A DNA stretch of 53,441 nucleotides from NCBI RefSeq assembly GCF_000455365.1, contig NZ_HG315684.1, positions 94,920 to 148,360 on the forward strand. Direction: 5' to 3'. Numbering within the stretch: position 1 is the first letter of the stretch; every line of letters begins with the position of its first letter. The notes beneath the pieces were generated by a model. The model saw only the letters and a list, made by a program, of their open reading frames with translations. It had not been told where the DNA came from and did no database searches. This document shows positions 42,758 through 50,596 of the stretch, piece after piece. A program made the position numbers and the translations under genes. This DNA is from Halopiger djelfimassiliensis (GTDB taxonomy: Archaea; Halobacteriota; Halobacteria; Halobacteriales; Natrialbaceae).

Positions 42758-42888
42758 TAAACGGTTCGCGGCGAGCATTCCCCTTTTCCGGTCTCTCGGA
42801 TCGGTACCCGAACGAATCGGTCGCCGGAACAGTTAGTTCTGATTACCAACAGGTCGTTATTTACCGCGGGAGGTTGAATGTGTGAACT

Positions 42889-43632
42889 ATGTCCATGGAT
42901 GGACGCACATGCGTCATCACCGGCTCGGCACGGGGAATCGGTCGCGGCATCGCCGAATACCTCGGGCAAGAGGGCGCGCACGTCGTAGTCAACTACCGGT
43001 CGTCGGAAGGGCCGGCACACGAGGCGGTCGAGGCGATCGAAGACGCGGGCGGGCAGGCCGTGACGGCTCAGGCCGACGTCACCGACCGCGAGGACGTCGA
43101 ACACATGCGAGAGGTCTGCCACGAGGCGTTCGGGCCGGCCGACGTGCTGGTAAACAACGCCGGCATCACCGCCGACCAGCAGTTCACCGAGATGACCCGC
43201 GAAGACTGGGATCGGGTCATGGACGTCAATCTCGGCGGCATGTTCAACTGTACGCAGGAGTTCTACGACGACATCTGGAACGCCGAGGAAGGACGGCTCA
43301 TCAACATCTCGAGCGTCGTCGGCAAACAGGGCAACTTCGGGCAGGCCAACTACGCCGCCGCGAAAAGCGGCATGTTCGGCTTTACCCGCACCATCGCGCT
43401 CGAACTCGCACAGGGCGGTTCGACGGCCAACTGTGTTGCACCCGGTTTTACACGGACGGACATGCTCGAGAGCGTCCCGGAAACGGTGCTCGATCGGATC
43501 GTCTCGGGCATCCCGCTCGAGCGACTGGCCGAAGTCGAGGACATCGCGGCGGTGGTGCGGTTCCTCGCCAGCCCCGAATCGTCGTACGTGACCGGCGAAG
43601 TGATCGACGTCAACGGCGGGATGGACCTTTAG
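42889..43632 (+). CDS. phaB: Acetoacetyl-CoA reductase PhaB (FabG-like SDR)
   Basis: Reduces acetoacetyl-CoA to (R)-3-hydroxybutyryl-CoA with NAD(P)H, feeding PhaC. 247 residues with the complete SDR set: cofactor motif TGSARGIGRG (11-20), NNAG, catalytic Ser (INISS), YAAAK (Tyr and Lys intact), and C-terminal PGFTRTDM. Contrast with the degenerate SDR at 22.3 kb. ATG 42889 has TTATTTA about 32 bases upstream (42856-42862), so it has its own promoter and a leaderless mRNA. Confidence 0.9.
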   Translation: MSMDGRTCVITGSARGIGRGIAEYLGQEGAHVVVNYRSSEGPAHEAVEAIEDAGGQAVTAQADVTDREDVEHMREVCHEAFGPADVLVNNAGITADQQFTEMTREDWDRVMDVNLGGMFNCTQEFYDDIWNAEEGRLINISSVVGKQGNFGQANYAAAKSGMFGFTRTIALELAQGGSTANCVAPGFTRTDMLESVPETVLDRIVSGIPLERLAEVEDIAAVVRFLASPESSYVTGEVIDVNGGMDL

Positions 43633-43815
43633 AGTTCCCGTTCGAACGTCCAGCCCGACGACATCCGACGCCCGAAGTCCGACGTTCCGTCGCCGATTTC
43701 GCGCCTCCGCTTTCGATGGCGTCCGTCCCCATCGCTCGCCGAGACGGGTTCGTACGCCCCCGCGGCTAAATTATATTTTAGCTAACATACTTTCCCTCGC
43801 GGCCCTTCCTCTCGG
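43633..43815. promoter_or_regulatory. Proteasome operon promoter with palindromic TATA element
   Basis: The 18-base GCTAAATTATATTTTAGC (43765-43782), arms GCTAAA/TTTAGC around TTATAT, is a perfect inverted repeat containing the only TATA-like sequence. Initiation about 26 bases on would leave a short leader of about 16 bases before ATG 43816. A regulator binding the arms would cover the TATA box. Confidence 0.45.
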
Positions 43816-44604
43816 ATGATGACAGGAACGGATCGTACTATCGGCGCTGGGCCGTCTACCGTGCCCTCCAGCGAGAGCGGCGGGGCGTTCCACGAACACG
43901 GCGGGCAAACCGTCCCGGCGGAGCGATCGACCGGTATCACGACCGGGACAACGACAGTCGGCCTCGTCGGCCGGGACGGCGTCGCCCTCGCGGCCGACAG
44001 GCGCGCCAGCCTCGGCGGCCGGTTCGTGACGAACCGATCGGCGCGGAAGATCGAACCGGTAGCTGACCGGATCGCCGTCGCGTTTTCGGGCAGCGTCGGC
44101 GACGCCCAGTCGTTCGTCCGTCAGTTGCGAGCGGACCTTCGGGCGTACGAACTGCGCCACGACGGTCCCGTGTCGGTGCGAACCGCAGCAACCGTCGCCG
44201 GGGCCCTCGTTCGTCGCGGCCCGTTTCAGGCCCTCGACCTCGTACTCGGGGGCGTCGACGACACGCCGGCCGTTTACCAGGTCGGCGGCGGTGGCGGTGT
44301 CATGGAGACCCGATACGCCGCCAGCGGCAGCGGCATGCAACTCGCCTACGGCACGCTCGAGGACACCTACGAGCCCGATCTCTCGGTGACGGCGCTGCGG
44401 TCCGTCGCCGCGACCGCCGTTCGAAACGCGACCGAGCGAGACACTGCCAGCGGCGACGGGATGACCGTCGGCACGATCACCGGGGACGGGCTCGAGATCG
44501 AGGCGTTCGACGGGATCGCGACCGCACTCGAGGCGACGAGCGATACCGACGGAAAGACGGATCCCCGGTCGGTCGCCGGCGAAACCGGCGAGGAGGAACG
44601 CTGA
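43816..44604 (+). CDS. psmB: Proteasome beta subunit (N-terminal threonine hydrolase)
   Basis: 262 residues. A 44-residue propeptide ends in ITTG before the catalytic TTTVGLVG, so self-cleavage would expose the Thr nucleophile. Asp17 (ALAADRR) and the Lys aligned with Lys33 (ARKIEP) complete the catalytic set, with one extra residue in the loop between them. GSGSGMQLAYG-like (SGSGMQLAYGTLEDTY) is present. The long C-terminal tail (about 240-262) is acidic. It precedes the alpha-subunit gene by one base, so the two ring components are co-expressed. It is a divergent relative of usual haloarchaeal PsmB. Confidence 0.9.
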   Translation: MMTGTDRTIGAGPSTVPSSESGGAFHEHGGQTVPAERSTGITTGTTTVGLVGRDGVALAADRRASLGGRFVTNRSARKIEPVADRIAVAFSGSVGDAQSFVRQLRADLRAYELRHDGPVSVRTAATVAGALVRRGPFQALDLVLGGVDDTPAVYQVGGGGGVMETRYAASGSGMQLAYGTLEDTYEPDLSVTALRSVAATAVRNATERDTASGDGMTVGTITGDGLEIEAFDGIATALEATSDTDGKTDPRSVAGETGEEER

Positions 44605-44605
44605 G

Positions 44606-45370
44606 ATGGACCCGAACACCCACCAGCAGGCCTACGACCGTGGCAGCACGATTTTCTCGCCGGACGGACGGCTCTACCAGGTCGAGTACGCACGTGAAGC
44701 CGTCGAACGAGGCGCGCCGAGCGTGGGCGTGGTGACCGACGACGGCGTCGTCCTCGCGGCCCGAAAGCGGCTCCGGTCGCCGCTGCTCGAGGCCGAGACC
44801 GTCGAGAAGCTCTACGACGTCGACGATCACCTCGCGGTCGCCGCCGCGGGTCACGCCGCCGACGCCCGACAGCTCGTCGACGTCGCGCGACGAGCCGGGC
44901 AGCGACAGCGGCTGCGGTACGGCGAGCCGATCGGCGTCGCGCCGCTTGCGACCCGACTCGCCGATCACGTACAGGAACACACCCAGACCGGCGGCTCGCG
45001 ACCGTACGGATCGGCGCTGCTGGTCGCCGGCGTCGATCCGGAGACCGGCAGCGACGCCGGATCACCGCGCCTCTACGAGGTCGATCCCGGCGGCACGTCG
45101 ACCGGCTGGCGAGCCGCCGCTATCGGCCACGGGGCCGACGAAAGGAGACGGTTCTTCGAGGAGCAGTTGCCGGAGAGCAGTACGGACGGGACGGGCCGAA
45201 CGCTCCAGCGGGGGGCAACGGTCGCTCTCGAGGCACTCGCGGCGACGGCCGAGGACGCGCTGACGACGGCGACGGTCGACCTCTTGGCCATCGATTCGAC
45301 GGCGACGATCGACCGGTACTCGACAGACGATCTCGAGGCGACGCTCGCCGATGCCGGCGTCGGATCGTAA
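44606..45370 (+). CDS. psmA: Proteasome alpha subunit
   Basis: 254 residues. The alpha-type N-terminus (YDRGSTIFSPDGRLYQVEYAREAV) includes the gate and the YxVEYA element; GVVTDDGVVLAARKRLRSPLLEAETVEKLY follows as in other alpha subunits. Active-site Thr is absent, as expected. The region around the gate and the loops is more divergent than typical haloarchaeal PsmA, suggesting a secondary alpha type. It is directly downstream of a beta gene, so it probably assembles with that beta subunit. Its end converges with the winged-helix gene (11-base gap). Confidence 0.88.
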   Translation: MDPNTHQQAYDRGSTIFSPDGRLYQVEYAREAVERGAPSVGVVTDDGVVLAARKRLRSPLLEAETVEKLYDVDDHLAVAAAGHAADARQLVDVARRAGQRQRLRYGEPIGVAPLATRLADHVQEHTQTGGSRPYGSALLVAGVDPETGSDAGSPRLYEVDPGGTSTGWRAAAIGHGADERRRFFEEQLPESSTDGTGRTLQRGATVALEALAATAEDALTTATVDLLAIDSTATIDRYSTDDLEATLADAGVGS

Positions 45371-45381
45371 CCCGATCCCGG

Positions 45382-46386
45382 TCAGGCTCCGCCGCTCGCG
45401 CTCGCCGATCCCGGCGATTCGGTATGGTCGACCTGCAGATCCATCCCATCCGAGCGCTGGACATCCACAACCGTCAGCTCGTCCGTGACGTACAGCGCGA
45501 GCACGTCCCCCTCGAGTTCGACGACGACCCGGAGCGCGAGCGGCTCCTCGGAGAGCACCGTCTCGGCCCACTCGGGTCCGACGTTCCAGATCGGACGCTC
45601 CCGAACGTCGCGGCCGTGATCGTGATAGAAGGAGACGACCGCGGGCTGTTCGAGCAACGTCAGCGCGACGGGACAGCGCACGGTCGTCCCACAGCCGTCA
45701 CACGAGAGTTCGGCCTGGACGTGGTCGGTGAGTTCGGCGGGGAGTTCGTCGGCGACGTCCGCGGATGGGGTGACGAGCCGCGCGGAGACGCTGCCGGCAC
45801 AGTCCGGACAGATGCCGTCCCGCATGCGTGCGAGTCGATCGCGGTGGTACCGGTCGAGCGCGTCCGGGAACGCATCGCCGTGTGCCTCGAGTCCGGCAGG
45901 CGGCAAGCCGAGATCGAGGAGTGTTCGATCACAGCCGGCACAGGCCACCGTCACGACGTTGTCCGTCGAGCGTGCCTCGAGCGCCTCGCGTTCACAGAAC
46001 GGACAGGCGTCGTCGAGATCGACCGGCGGATGGTCGACCCGGCGGGTGTACGCCCCGGTCGCGATGTCTCGGGCGGCCCGAACGCCGGCATAGGTGAGTT
46101 CGTAGCCGCCGTCGGATCCGTTTTCGTCTCTCTCGTCTTTTCGGACGTACGGGCCGACGAGTTGGTCGAGGTGGTAGGCGAATCCGGCTGACGTCTCGAC
46201 GTCGGACGCCGCGAACAGTTCCGAGAACGTGGCTCTCGAGGTGGCGTCGCCGTCCGTTCGCTCGAGCAGTGTCTCGAGAATCCCCGTCCGGACGTCGTTA
46301 CCGAGCACCTGAAAGGCATCGCCGGGCTCGACGAGTTGCTCGCCGTTCGGACCGCCGACCGACGCATCCGAATCCTGCCGGGACAT
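45382..46386 (-). CDS. Winged-helix regulator with two zinc ribbons
   Basis: 334 residues from ATG 46386. An N-terminal winged helix (residues 20-100; GNDVRTGILETLLERTDGDA, FSELFAASDVETSAGFAYHL and DQLVGPYVRKDERDENGSDG) is of the ArsR/DUF7347 type. Two cysteine clusters follow, CPFCE...CAGC and CPDCAG...CDGC, forming two zinc ribbons, and then a beta-rich C-terminus. Such proteins occur widely in haloarchaea, but their targets are unknown. A longer upstream frame overlapping the moaC region was rejected. Confidence 0.75.
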   Translation of the reverse strand: MSRQDSDASVGGPNGEQLVEPGDAFQVLGNDVRTGILETLLERTDGDATSRATFSELFAASDVETSAGFAYHLDQLVGPYVRKDERDENGSDGGYELTYAGVRAARDIATGAYTRRVDHPPVDLDDACPFCEREALEARSTDNVVTVACAGCDRTLLDLGLPPAGLEAHGDAFPDALDRYHRDRLARMRDGICPDCAGSVSARLVTPSADVADELPAELTDHVQAELSCDGCGTTVRCPVALTLLEQPAVVSFYHDHGRDVRERPIWNVGPEWAETVLSEEPLALRVVVELEGDVLALYVTDELTVVDVQRSDGMDLQVDHTESPGSASASGGA

Positions 46387-46532
46387 ATCACGTCGTTTGC
46401 CCGTCGAGAGGGATGTCGGTTCCGTGACCGGCAATCGAGCGTCCCCGTCGAAGCGGCGACCCGCCCGAACGTCCGGCCAGTCGGGCAGGAAAACCAGCGT
46501 GAGAGCACCGCCTATGCCGGTTTCGCTCCCCG

Positions 46533-47090
46533 TCACCGACCGCTCGAGGTCGGCTCTCGCTTTTCCTTCTCGAGCACCCGGACGTTCTCGATGCCGGTCT
46601 CGGGGTACTGGCCGTCGGCGTTTTTCTCGACGGCCTTTACCATGTCCCAGACGACGTTCAACCCCGTCGTGACGCCCTCGAGGGCCTCCATCTCGCACCC
46701 GGTCTTGCCGGTGGTCTCGACGGCGACCTCGAGTTCGACCCGATCCCCGCGGAGGTCGAAGGCGGTGTCGACGTTCGTGATCGGAATCTGGTGGCACATC
46801 GGGATCGTCTCCCATGTGTGTTTGACCGCCTGCACGGCTCCGACGCGGGCGGTCGCGAGCACGTCGCCCTTGCCGATCGCGTCGTCGCGGATCGCCTCGA
46901 TCGTCGACGGTTGCAGACGGATCTCGCCCGCTGCGACGGCGCGGCGTTCGCTGTCGGGCTTGTCGCCGACGTCGACCATCTGGACCTCGCCCTCCTCGGT
47001 GGTGTGGGTGAGGTCGTCGGCGTCGGTCCCGTCAGTGGTCCCTCTCGGGTCCGGGTTCGACCCTTCGGCGGGAGCGGGGTCTTCAGACAT
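46533..47090 (-). CDS. moaC: Cyclic pyranopterin monophosphate synthase MoaC
   Basis: Second step of molybdenum cofactor synthesis. 185 residues, including an acidic 33-residue N-terminal extension before the normal MoaC core: VQMVDVGDKPDSERRAVAAG, GKGDVLATARVGAVQAVKHT, MCHQIPITNV and GCEMEALEGVTTGLNVVWDM. The MCHQIP and GCEMEALE segments hold the active-site residues. It overlaps the preceding NAD(P)HX-repair gene by eight bases, so these are translated together. Confidence 0.93.
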   Translation of the reverse strand: MSEDPAPAEGSNPDPRGTTDGTDADDLTHTTEEGEVQMVDVGDKPDSERRAVAAGEIRLQPSTIEAIRDDAIGKGDVLATARVGAVQAVKHTWETIPMCHQIPITNVDTAFDLRGDRVELEVAVETTGKTGCEMEALEGVTTGLNVVWDMVKAVEKNADGQYPETGIENVRVLEKEKREPTSSGR

Positions 47091-48516
47091 CGCGATCACC
47101 CCCGTCCCACAGGACCGCGGGGATCTCCGCGAGCAGATCCGATGCGAGGAAGCCGTGTTCGTTCGTCTCGGCGAGGCGTTCGCCCGCGAGACCGTTGACG
47201 TGTGCGGCCGCGGCGGCCGCATCGAGCGGGTCGGCGTGCTCGAGCAACGCGGCGACGATTCCGGCGAGCGTATCGCCGGTCCCGCCGACTTTCATCCCGG
47301 GTGTACCGGCCCGGTTGAGACGGGTTCGGTCCCCGTCGGTCACCACGTCGATGTCTCCCTTCGCGAGGACGACGTGGCCCAGCTCGGCCGCGAAGGTCTC
47401 GATTTCGTCGACGGCGTCCCGCAGCGAGTCGGCCTCGGGACCGCCCATCGCCGCCAGTTCGCCCCGGTTCGGCGTACAGACCAGCGTCGCCGCCGTCTCC
47501 ACATCGGGGACGATCTCGAGGGCGTCGGCGTCGACGACCGCACGGCCAGCGTAGGACTCGAGGAACCGGCGGACGGCCGCGAGCGTTTCGTCCGCGGTCC
47601 CGAGTCCGGGACCGATGACGACGACGTTGTCGTACCGCTGTGCGGTCTCGAGGAGGTCCTCGGCCGTCTCGGGTGTGAGAACCTCGCTCTCGTAGGGCTG
47701 GACGATCAGGTCCTCGGCGTAGCTCTGGATTTCTCCGGCGACGGATTCGGGGGCGGCGACGAACGGCAGTTCGGAACCGGCCCGCAGCGCGGCTTGAGCG
47801 GCCAGTGCCGGTGCGCCCGTATAAGGACCGCCACCGATGACGTACGGCCGGCCCTCGCGGTCGTAAGGACGAGCGAGCGAGACGTCCCCGGGACCGACGA
47901 ACCGCTCGGCCGCGGCCGGAATTCCGATGTCGGCGACGGTTATCTCGGCCGCAAGATCCTCGAGTCCCGGCTTCGCGTCGTGGAAGGTGACCACGCGGTC
48001 GGCGTCGACGCCGTTGTCGGCGTGCTCGCCCGCATCGGCGTCGAAACCCGACGGAACGTCGACCGCGACGACTGTTGCATCGGCGTCGGTGATCGTCTCG
48101 GCTGCGGTCGCGGCGGGCTCTCGAAGATCGCCGCTGATCCCCGTTCCGAGCATCGCGTCGACGACCACGTCGGCCTCGGGGAGCGAGAACTGGCTCGAGT
48201 CCGTCACCTCCCGGGCGTCGTGGTCGGCCCGTTGCAGGGCGTCCCAGTTCTCGCGAGCGATCTCGGTGCCGATGGTTTCGGCGCGCCCGAGCAGAAGCGT
48301 GGTAACGTCGTAGTCGTCCAGAAAGCGGGCGGCGACGAACGCGTCACCGCCGTTGTTCCCGCGGCCGGCGACGATGACGACCCGATCGGCCGGCTCCGCG
48401 ACCTCACGGACCGCGCGGGCGACGGCGTGTCCGCTCGACTCCATCAACTGCTTTCGGGGCACCCCCAGCGCCGCGGCGTTCTCGTCGACGGCGGCCATTC
48501 GCTCGCCTGTAATCAT
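47083..48516 (-). CDS. nnr: Bifunctional NAD(P)HX epimerase / ADP-dependent dehydratase (YjeF-type)
   Basis: Repairs hydrated NADH/NADPH. 477 residues: an N-terminal epimerase domain (about 1-210; MITGERMAAVDENAAALGVP, GRGNNGGDAFVAARFL, DAMLGTGISGDLREPAA, VDVPSGFDADAG) and a C-terminal ribokinase-like dehydratase domain (GGGPYTGAPALAAQAALRAG, GPGLGTADET, NRGELAAMGG, GGTGDTLAGIVAALL). ATG 48516 is the first start matching the family; an earlier in-frame Met was rejected. It shares its 3' end with moaC. Confidence 0.93.
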   Translation of the reverse strand: MITGERMAAVDENAAALGVPRKQLMESSGHAVARAVREVAEPADRVVIVAGRGNNGGDAFVAARFLDDYDVTTLLLGRAETIGTEIARENWDALQRADHDAREVTDSSQFSLPEADVVVDAMLGTGISGDLREPAATAAETITDADATVVAVDVPSGFDADAGEHADNGVDADRVVTFHDAKPGLEDLAAEITVADIGIPAAAERFVGPGDVSLARPYDREGRPYVIGGGPYTGAPALAAQAALRAGSELPFVAAPESVAGEIQSYAEDLIVQPYESEVLTPETAEDLLETAQRYDNVVVIGPGLGTADETLAAVRRFLESYAGRAVVDADALEIVPDVETAATLVCTPNRGELAAMGGPEADSLRDAVDEIETFAAELGHVVLAKGDIDVVTDGDRTRLNRAGTPGMKVGGTGDTLAGIVAALLEHADPLDAAAAAAHVNGLAGERLAETNEHGFLASDLLAEIPAVLWDGGDRDV

Positions 48517-48614
48517 GTGCGGGGGTTCGACGGGCCGTCCGTTCAACGTTGCGGACCCTACCGGAACACATCGTTAGGCCCCACGCACATGCTACTCGAG
48601 CCACTACGGCCGCC

Positions 48615-49112
48615 GTGAACGTCTTCTGGCTCGACGAGGACCCGCGGCTCGCCGCTCGCTATCACTGCGATCAGCACGTCAACAAACTCCTGCTCGAGGC
48701 CGCGCAGGTCCTCTGTACGGCGGCCCGCGAGAACGGGTACGACGCCGATTTCCTCTATCGATCGACCCACGTCGACCACCCAGTGACGCAGTGGGCGACC
48801 GAATCGCGGGCGAACTGGCTGCGCCTGCGCGACCACGCCGAAGCGCTCAACGCCGAGTTCGTCGACCGGTACGACAAGGACGACGACCACGCCTCGTGGG
48901 ACGTGATCGAACGCATCGATCCCGACGCGATCGAGTTTCCCAGCGAGGAGCCGACGCCGCGCCCGCAGGCGATGCCCGACGAGTACCGGCGACCCGGGGA
49001 CCCAGTCGCGGCCTACCGGGCCTACTACGCCGGCGAGAAGGCCGATTGGGCGGAGTGGAACCACTGCGACGAACCGCCGTGGCTCGAGACGTACACAGCC
49101 GACGCCGAGTGA
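48615..49112 (+). CDS. Conserved protein of unknown function, also resembling phage proteins
   Basis: 165 residues from GTG 48615. It begins VNVFWLDEDPRLAARYHCDQ followed by HVNKLLLEAAQVLCTAAREN, and later has HVDHPVTQWATESRANW and AYRAYYAGEKADWAEWNHCDEPPW. I recognise the opening DxDPxxAAxxHCDxHVxKxxxEsAQxL from uncharacterised phage and bacterial proteins. The cluster of His and Cys with a late Asp-Glu pair suggests a metal-dependent or nucleic-acid enzyme, but no function can be stated. ATG 48589 lies in another frame. Confidence 0.7.
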   Translation: MNVFWLDEDPRLAARYHCDQHVNKLLLEAAQVLCTAARENGYDADFLYRSTHVDHPVTQWATESRANWLRLRDHAEALNAEFVDRYDKDDDHASWDVIERIDPDAIEFPSEEPTPRPQAMPDEYRRPGDPVAAYRAYYAGEKADWAEWNHCDEPPWLETYTADAE

Positions 49113-49167
49113 CCGTCTCGAGTCGGGTTCGAACAGCGTTATCAATCAATGAGTCGTCACTCTCGCT

Positions 49168-49205
49168 ACACACCCGATCGCACGAGGGCCGTGCGATCGG
49201 TGTGT
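49168..49205. terminator. Strong hairpin between convergent genes
   Basis: A stem of about 15 pairs with one bulge, loop GAGGGCC (49184-49190), lies between the end of the gene at 48615-49112 and the end of the acylphosphatase gene. A transcription stop in both directions is the simplest role; archaeal termination usually depends on T tracts, which are not evident here. Confidence 0.4.
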
Positions 49206-49213
49206 GAATCGTT

Positions 49214-49507
49214 TCAGTTGTTACTATTGTCGTAGCGGATCTCGAACCCGGTTTCTCCCTGTGGCTCCTCGTACTCGACGTCGACGTCCTCGACCTCGGC
49301 GGCGGGGCTGCCCTCGTGGCAGAACTCGAGCATCGACTCGACGGCCTCCTCGGGTCCCTCGAAGACCGCCTCGACGCGACCGTCCGGGAGGTTCTTCACC
49401 CAGCCGTCGACGCCCGCCTCGCGGGCGGTATCGCGGGTCGTCGCGCGGTAGTAGACGCCCTGTACGGTTCCCGAGACGAACACGTGTGCGCGGGTGCGCT
49501 CGGACAT
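49214..49507 (-). CDS. acyP: Acylphosphatase
   Basis: Hydrolyses acyl-phosphates. 97 residues, normal length. The catalytic Arg21 (GVYYRATTRD) and Asn39 (WVKNLPDG) are present, with the phosphate loop RAHVFVSGTVQGVYYR (residues 6-21). ATG 49507 starts MSERTRAH; a longer frame upstream was rejected. It is acidic, as in other halophiles. The neighbour upstream on the same strand is an unknown small membrane-protein gene. Confidence 0.93.
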   Translation of the reverse strand: MSERTRAHVFVSGTVQGVYYRATTRDTAREAGVDGWVKNLPDGRVEAVFEGPEEAVESMLEFCHEGSPAAEVEDVDVEYEEPQGETGFEIRYDNSNN

Positions 49508-49575
49508 GTCGGAGTGGTCGACCGCGACCGTCAAAAATCCGCAGCAAACGAACTCGCCGGAACCGGGAGCGGCGG

Positions 49576-49896
49576 TTACTCGTCAGCTTCGTACCGACGC
49601 GTCCCGTACACCATCCGAACGAGCAGGGAAAGGTAAGCCACGGTCGCCGCCAGCCAGACGGCATCGGTTGCACGGTTCCCGAACAGCCCGGTGGCATCGC
49701 CGATCGCGACGACAAACACGAGCCCGCTGACGTAAAGCAGGTTCGTCCCGACGAAGTTCGCTAACCCGTCCTCGTCGGTGACCCGATCCGGATCGTACCC
49801 GGCGATCAGTTCGACCCGCCCGAAGTACTTGATCAGGACGCCGATCGTTCCGACGACGCCGGCAGCAGCGATAAGTATCAGTAACCGCCCATTCAT
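49576..49896 (-). CDS. Small membrane protein, DUF3784-like
   Basis: 106 residues from ATG 49896 (MNGRLLILIAAAG). Three to four membrane helices (about 4-22, 45-70, 75-95). The pattern IKYFGRVELIAGYDPDRVTDEDGLANFVG resembles the DUF3784 family, in which a short acid-containing loop follows the first helix. Function unknown. A longer in-frame start at 49923 is less likely. Immediately upstream of the acylphosphatase gene, same strand, with 68 bases between. Confidence 0.65.
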   Translation of the reverse strand: MNGRLLILIAAAGVVGTIGVLIKYFGRVELIAGYDPDRVTDEDGLANFVGTNLLYVSGLVFVVAIGDATGLFGNRATDAVWLAATVAYLSLLVRMVYGTRRYEADE

Positions 49897-50000
49897 ATGG
49901 CCATCGTCGCCCCGAACGCACAAATGGCTACCCCCAGCTGGCGTTCCCGGTTACGGAGGGACGTACCGTAACGTAGACTGGACGATATATTGCCGCACTA

Positions 50001-50020
50001 CTATATTTACTGTGATATAG
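50001..50020 (+). promoter_or_regulatory. Inverted repeat upstream of a secreted-protein gene
   Basis: CTATAT-N8-ATATAG (50001-50006 and 50015-50020) lies six bases before the TATA box TATTAATA (50026-50033). The arrangement repeat-box A-start resembles the pst promoters, although the arms and spacing differ. It may bind a regulator of the downstream exported protein. Confidence 0.4.
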
Positions 50021-50057
50021 AAAGGTATTAATATTCCCACTATCTGAATAAAATTGC

Positions 50058-50501
50058 ATGTCGGAAGATGGTGCATCTATATCCGGTCGACGTTCGTTTC
50101 TGAAACAAGGTGCAGTGACCGCTATCGCAGGAAGCGGCCTCGCACTTTCGTCCGGATCGGCAGCAGCAGCAGGCAAGGAGTACAGACTCACGGTCTACGC
50201 GGATACCGACACCGGCGAATACACGCTTGAAATTCCGGATGACGATCCGATAGAGAAAAACACCGAACTGACTGACGATGTTACCAGTCTCGATGACACC
50301 GCCATCGTCAGCGGGAAAGTGATCGACGGCTTTATCGGATCGGCCAAGGACCGGTACAAGTTCGATAATCAGGCCGGCTGGGCCTGCGGCGACTCGACGG
50401 ACCCCGCCCCGGAACACGAACCCGGTTGCAGCAATCCGGAGGACCTCGTCGAGGTACACGAACTCGATGCGGGCATCAGTTACGACGTAGAGAAACTGTG
50501 A
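50058..50501 (+). CDS. Tat-exported protein, unknown function
   Basis: 147 residues. GRRSFLKQGAVTAIAGSG (10-27) is a twin-arginine signal, with a signal-peptidase-like AAAAG site near residue 38 and no lipobox, so the mature protein (about 110 residues) is released or cell-surface bound. The mature part is a small beta-rich domain with EYRLTVYADTDTGEYTLEIP and VSGKVIDGFIGSAKDRYKF, resembling other small haloarchaeal secreted proteins, and two Cys (CGDS and CSNP) that could pair. The box TATTAATA lies 32 bases before the ATG. Confidence 0.75.
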   Translation: MSEDGASISGRRSFLKQGAVTAIAGSGLALSSGSAAAAGKEYRLTVYADTDTGEYTLEIPDDDPIEKNTELTDDVTSLDDTAIVSGKVIDGFIGSAKDRYKFDNQAGWACGDSTDPAPEHEPGCSNPEDLVEVHELDAGISYDVEKL

Positions 50502-50596
50502 AGCGACGGGAACGCGGTCCCTGTCGTGTGGGTGCTACCTGATCGAAACTGACCGAGGGGAAGCCTGATCGGGTTCTCGATTATTTTCTCCCCTTT

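Noticed and set aside
45382-46815. 477-codon version of the winged-helix regulator
   Set aside because: The first part is antisense-like, overlaps the moaC 3' end and is not part of the domain structure; ATG 46386 fits the start of the winged helix.
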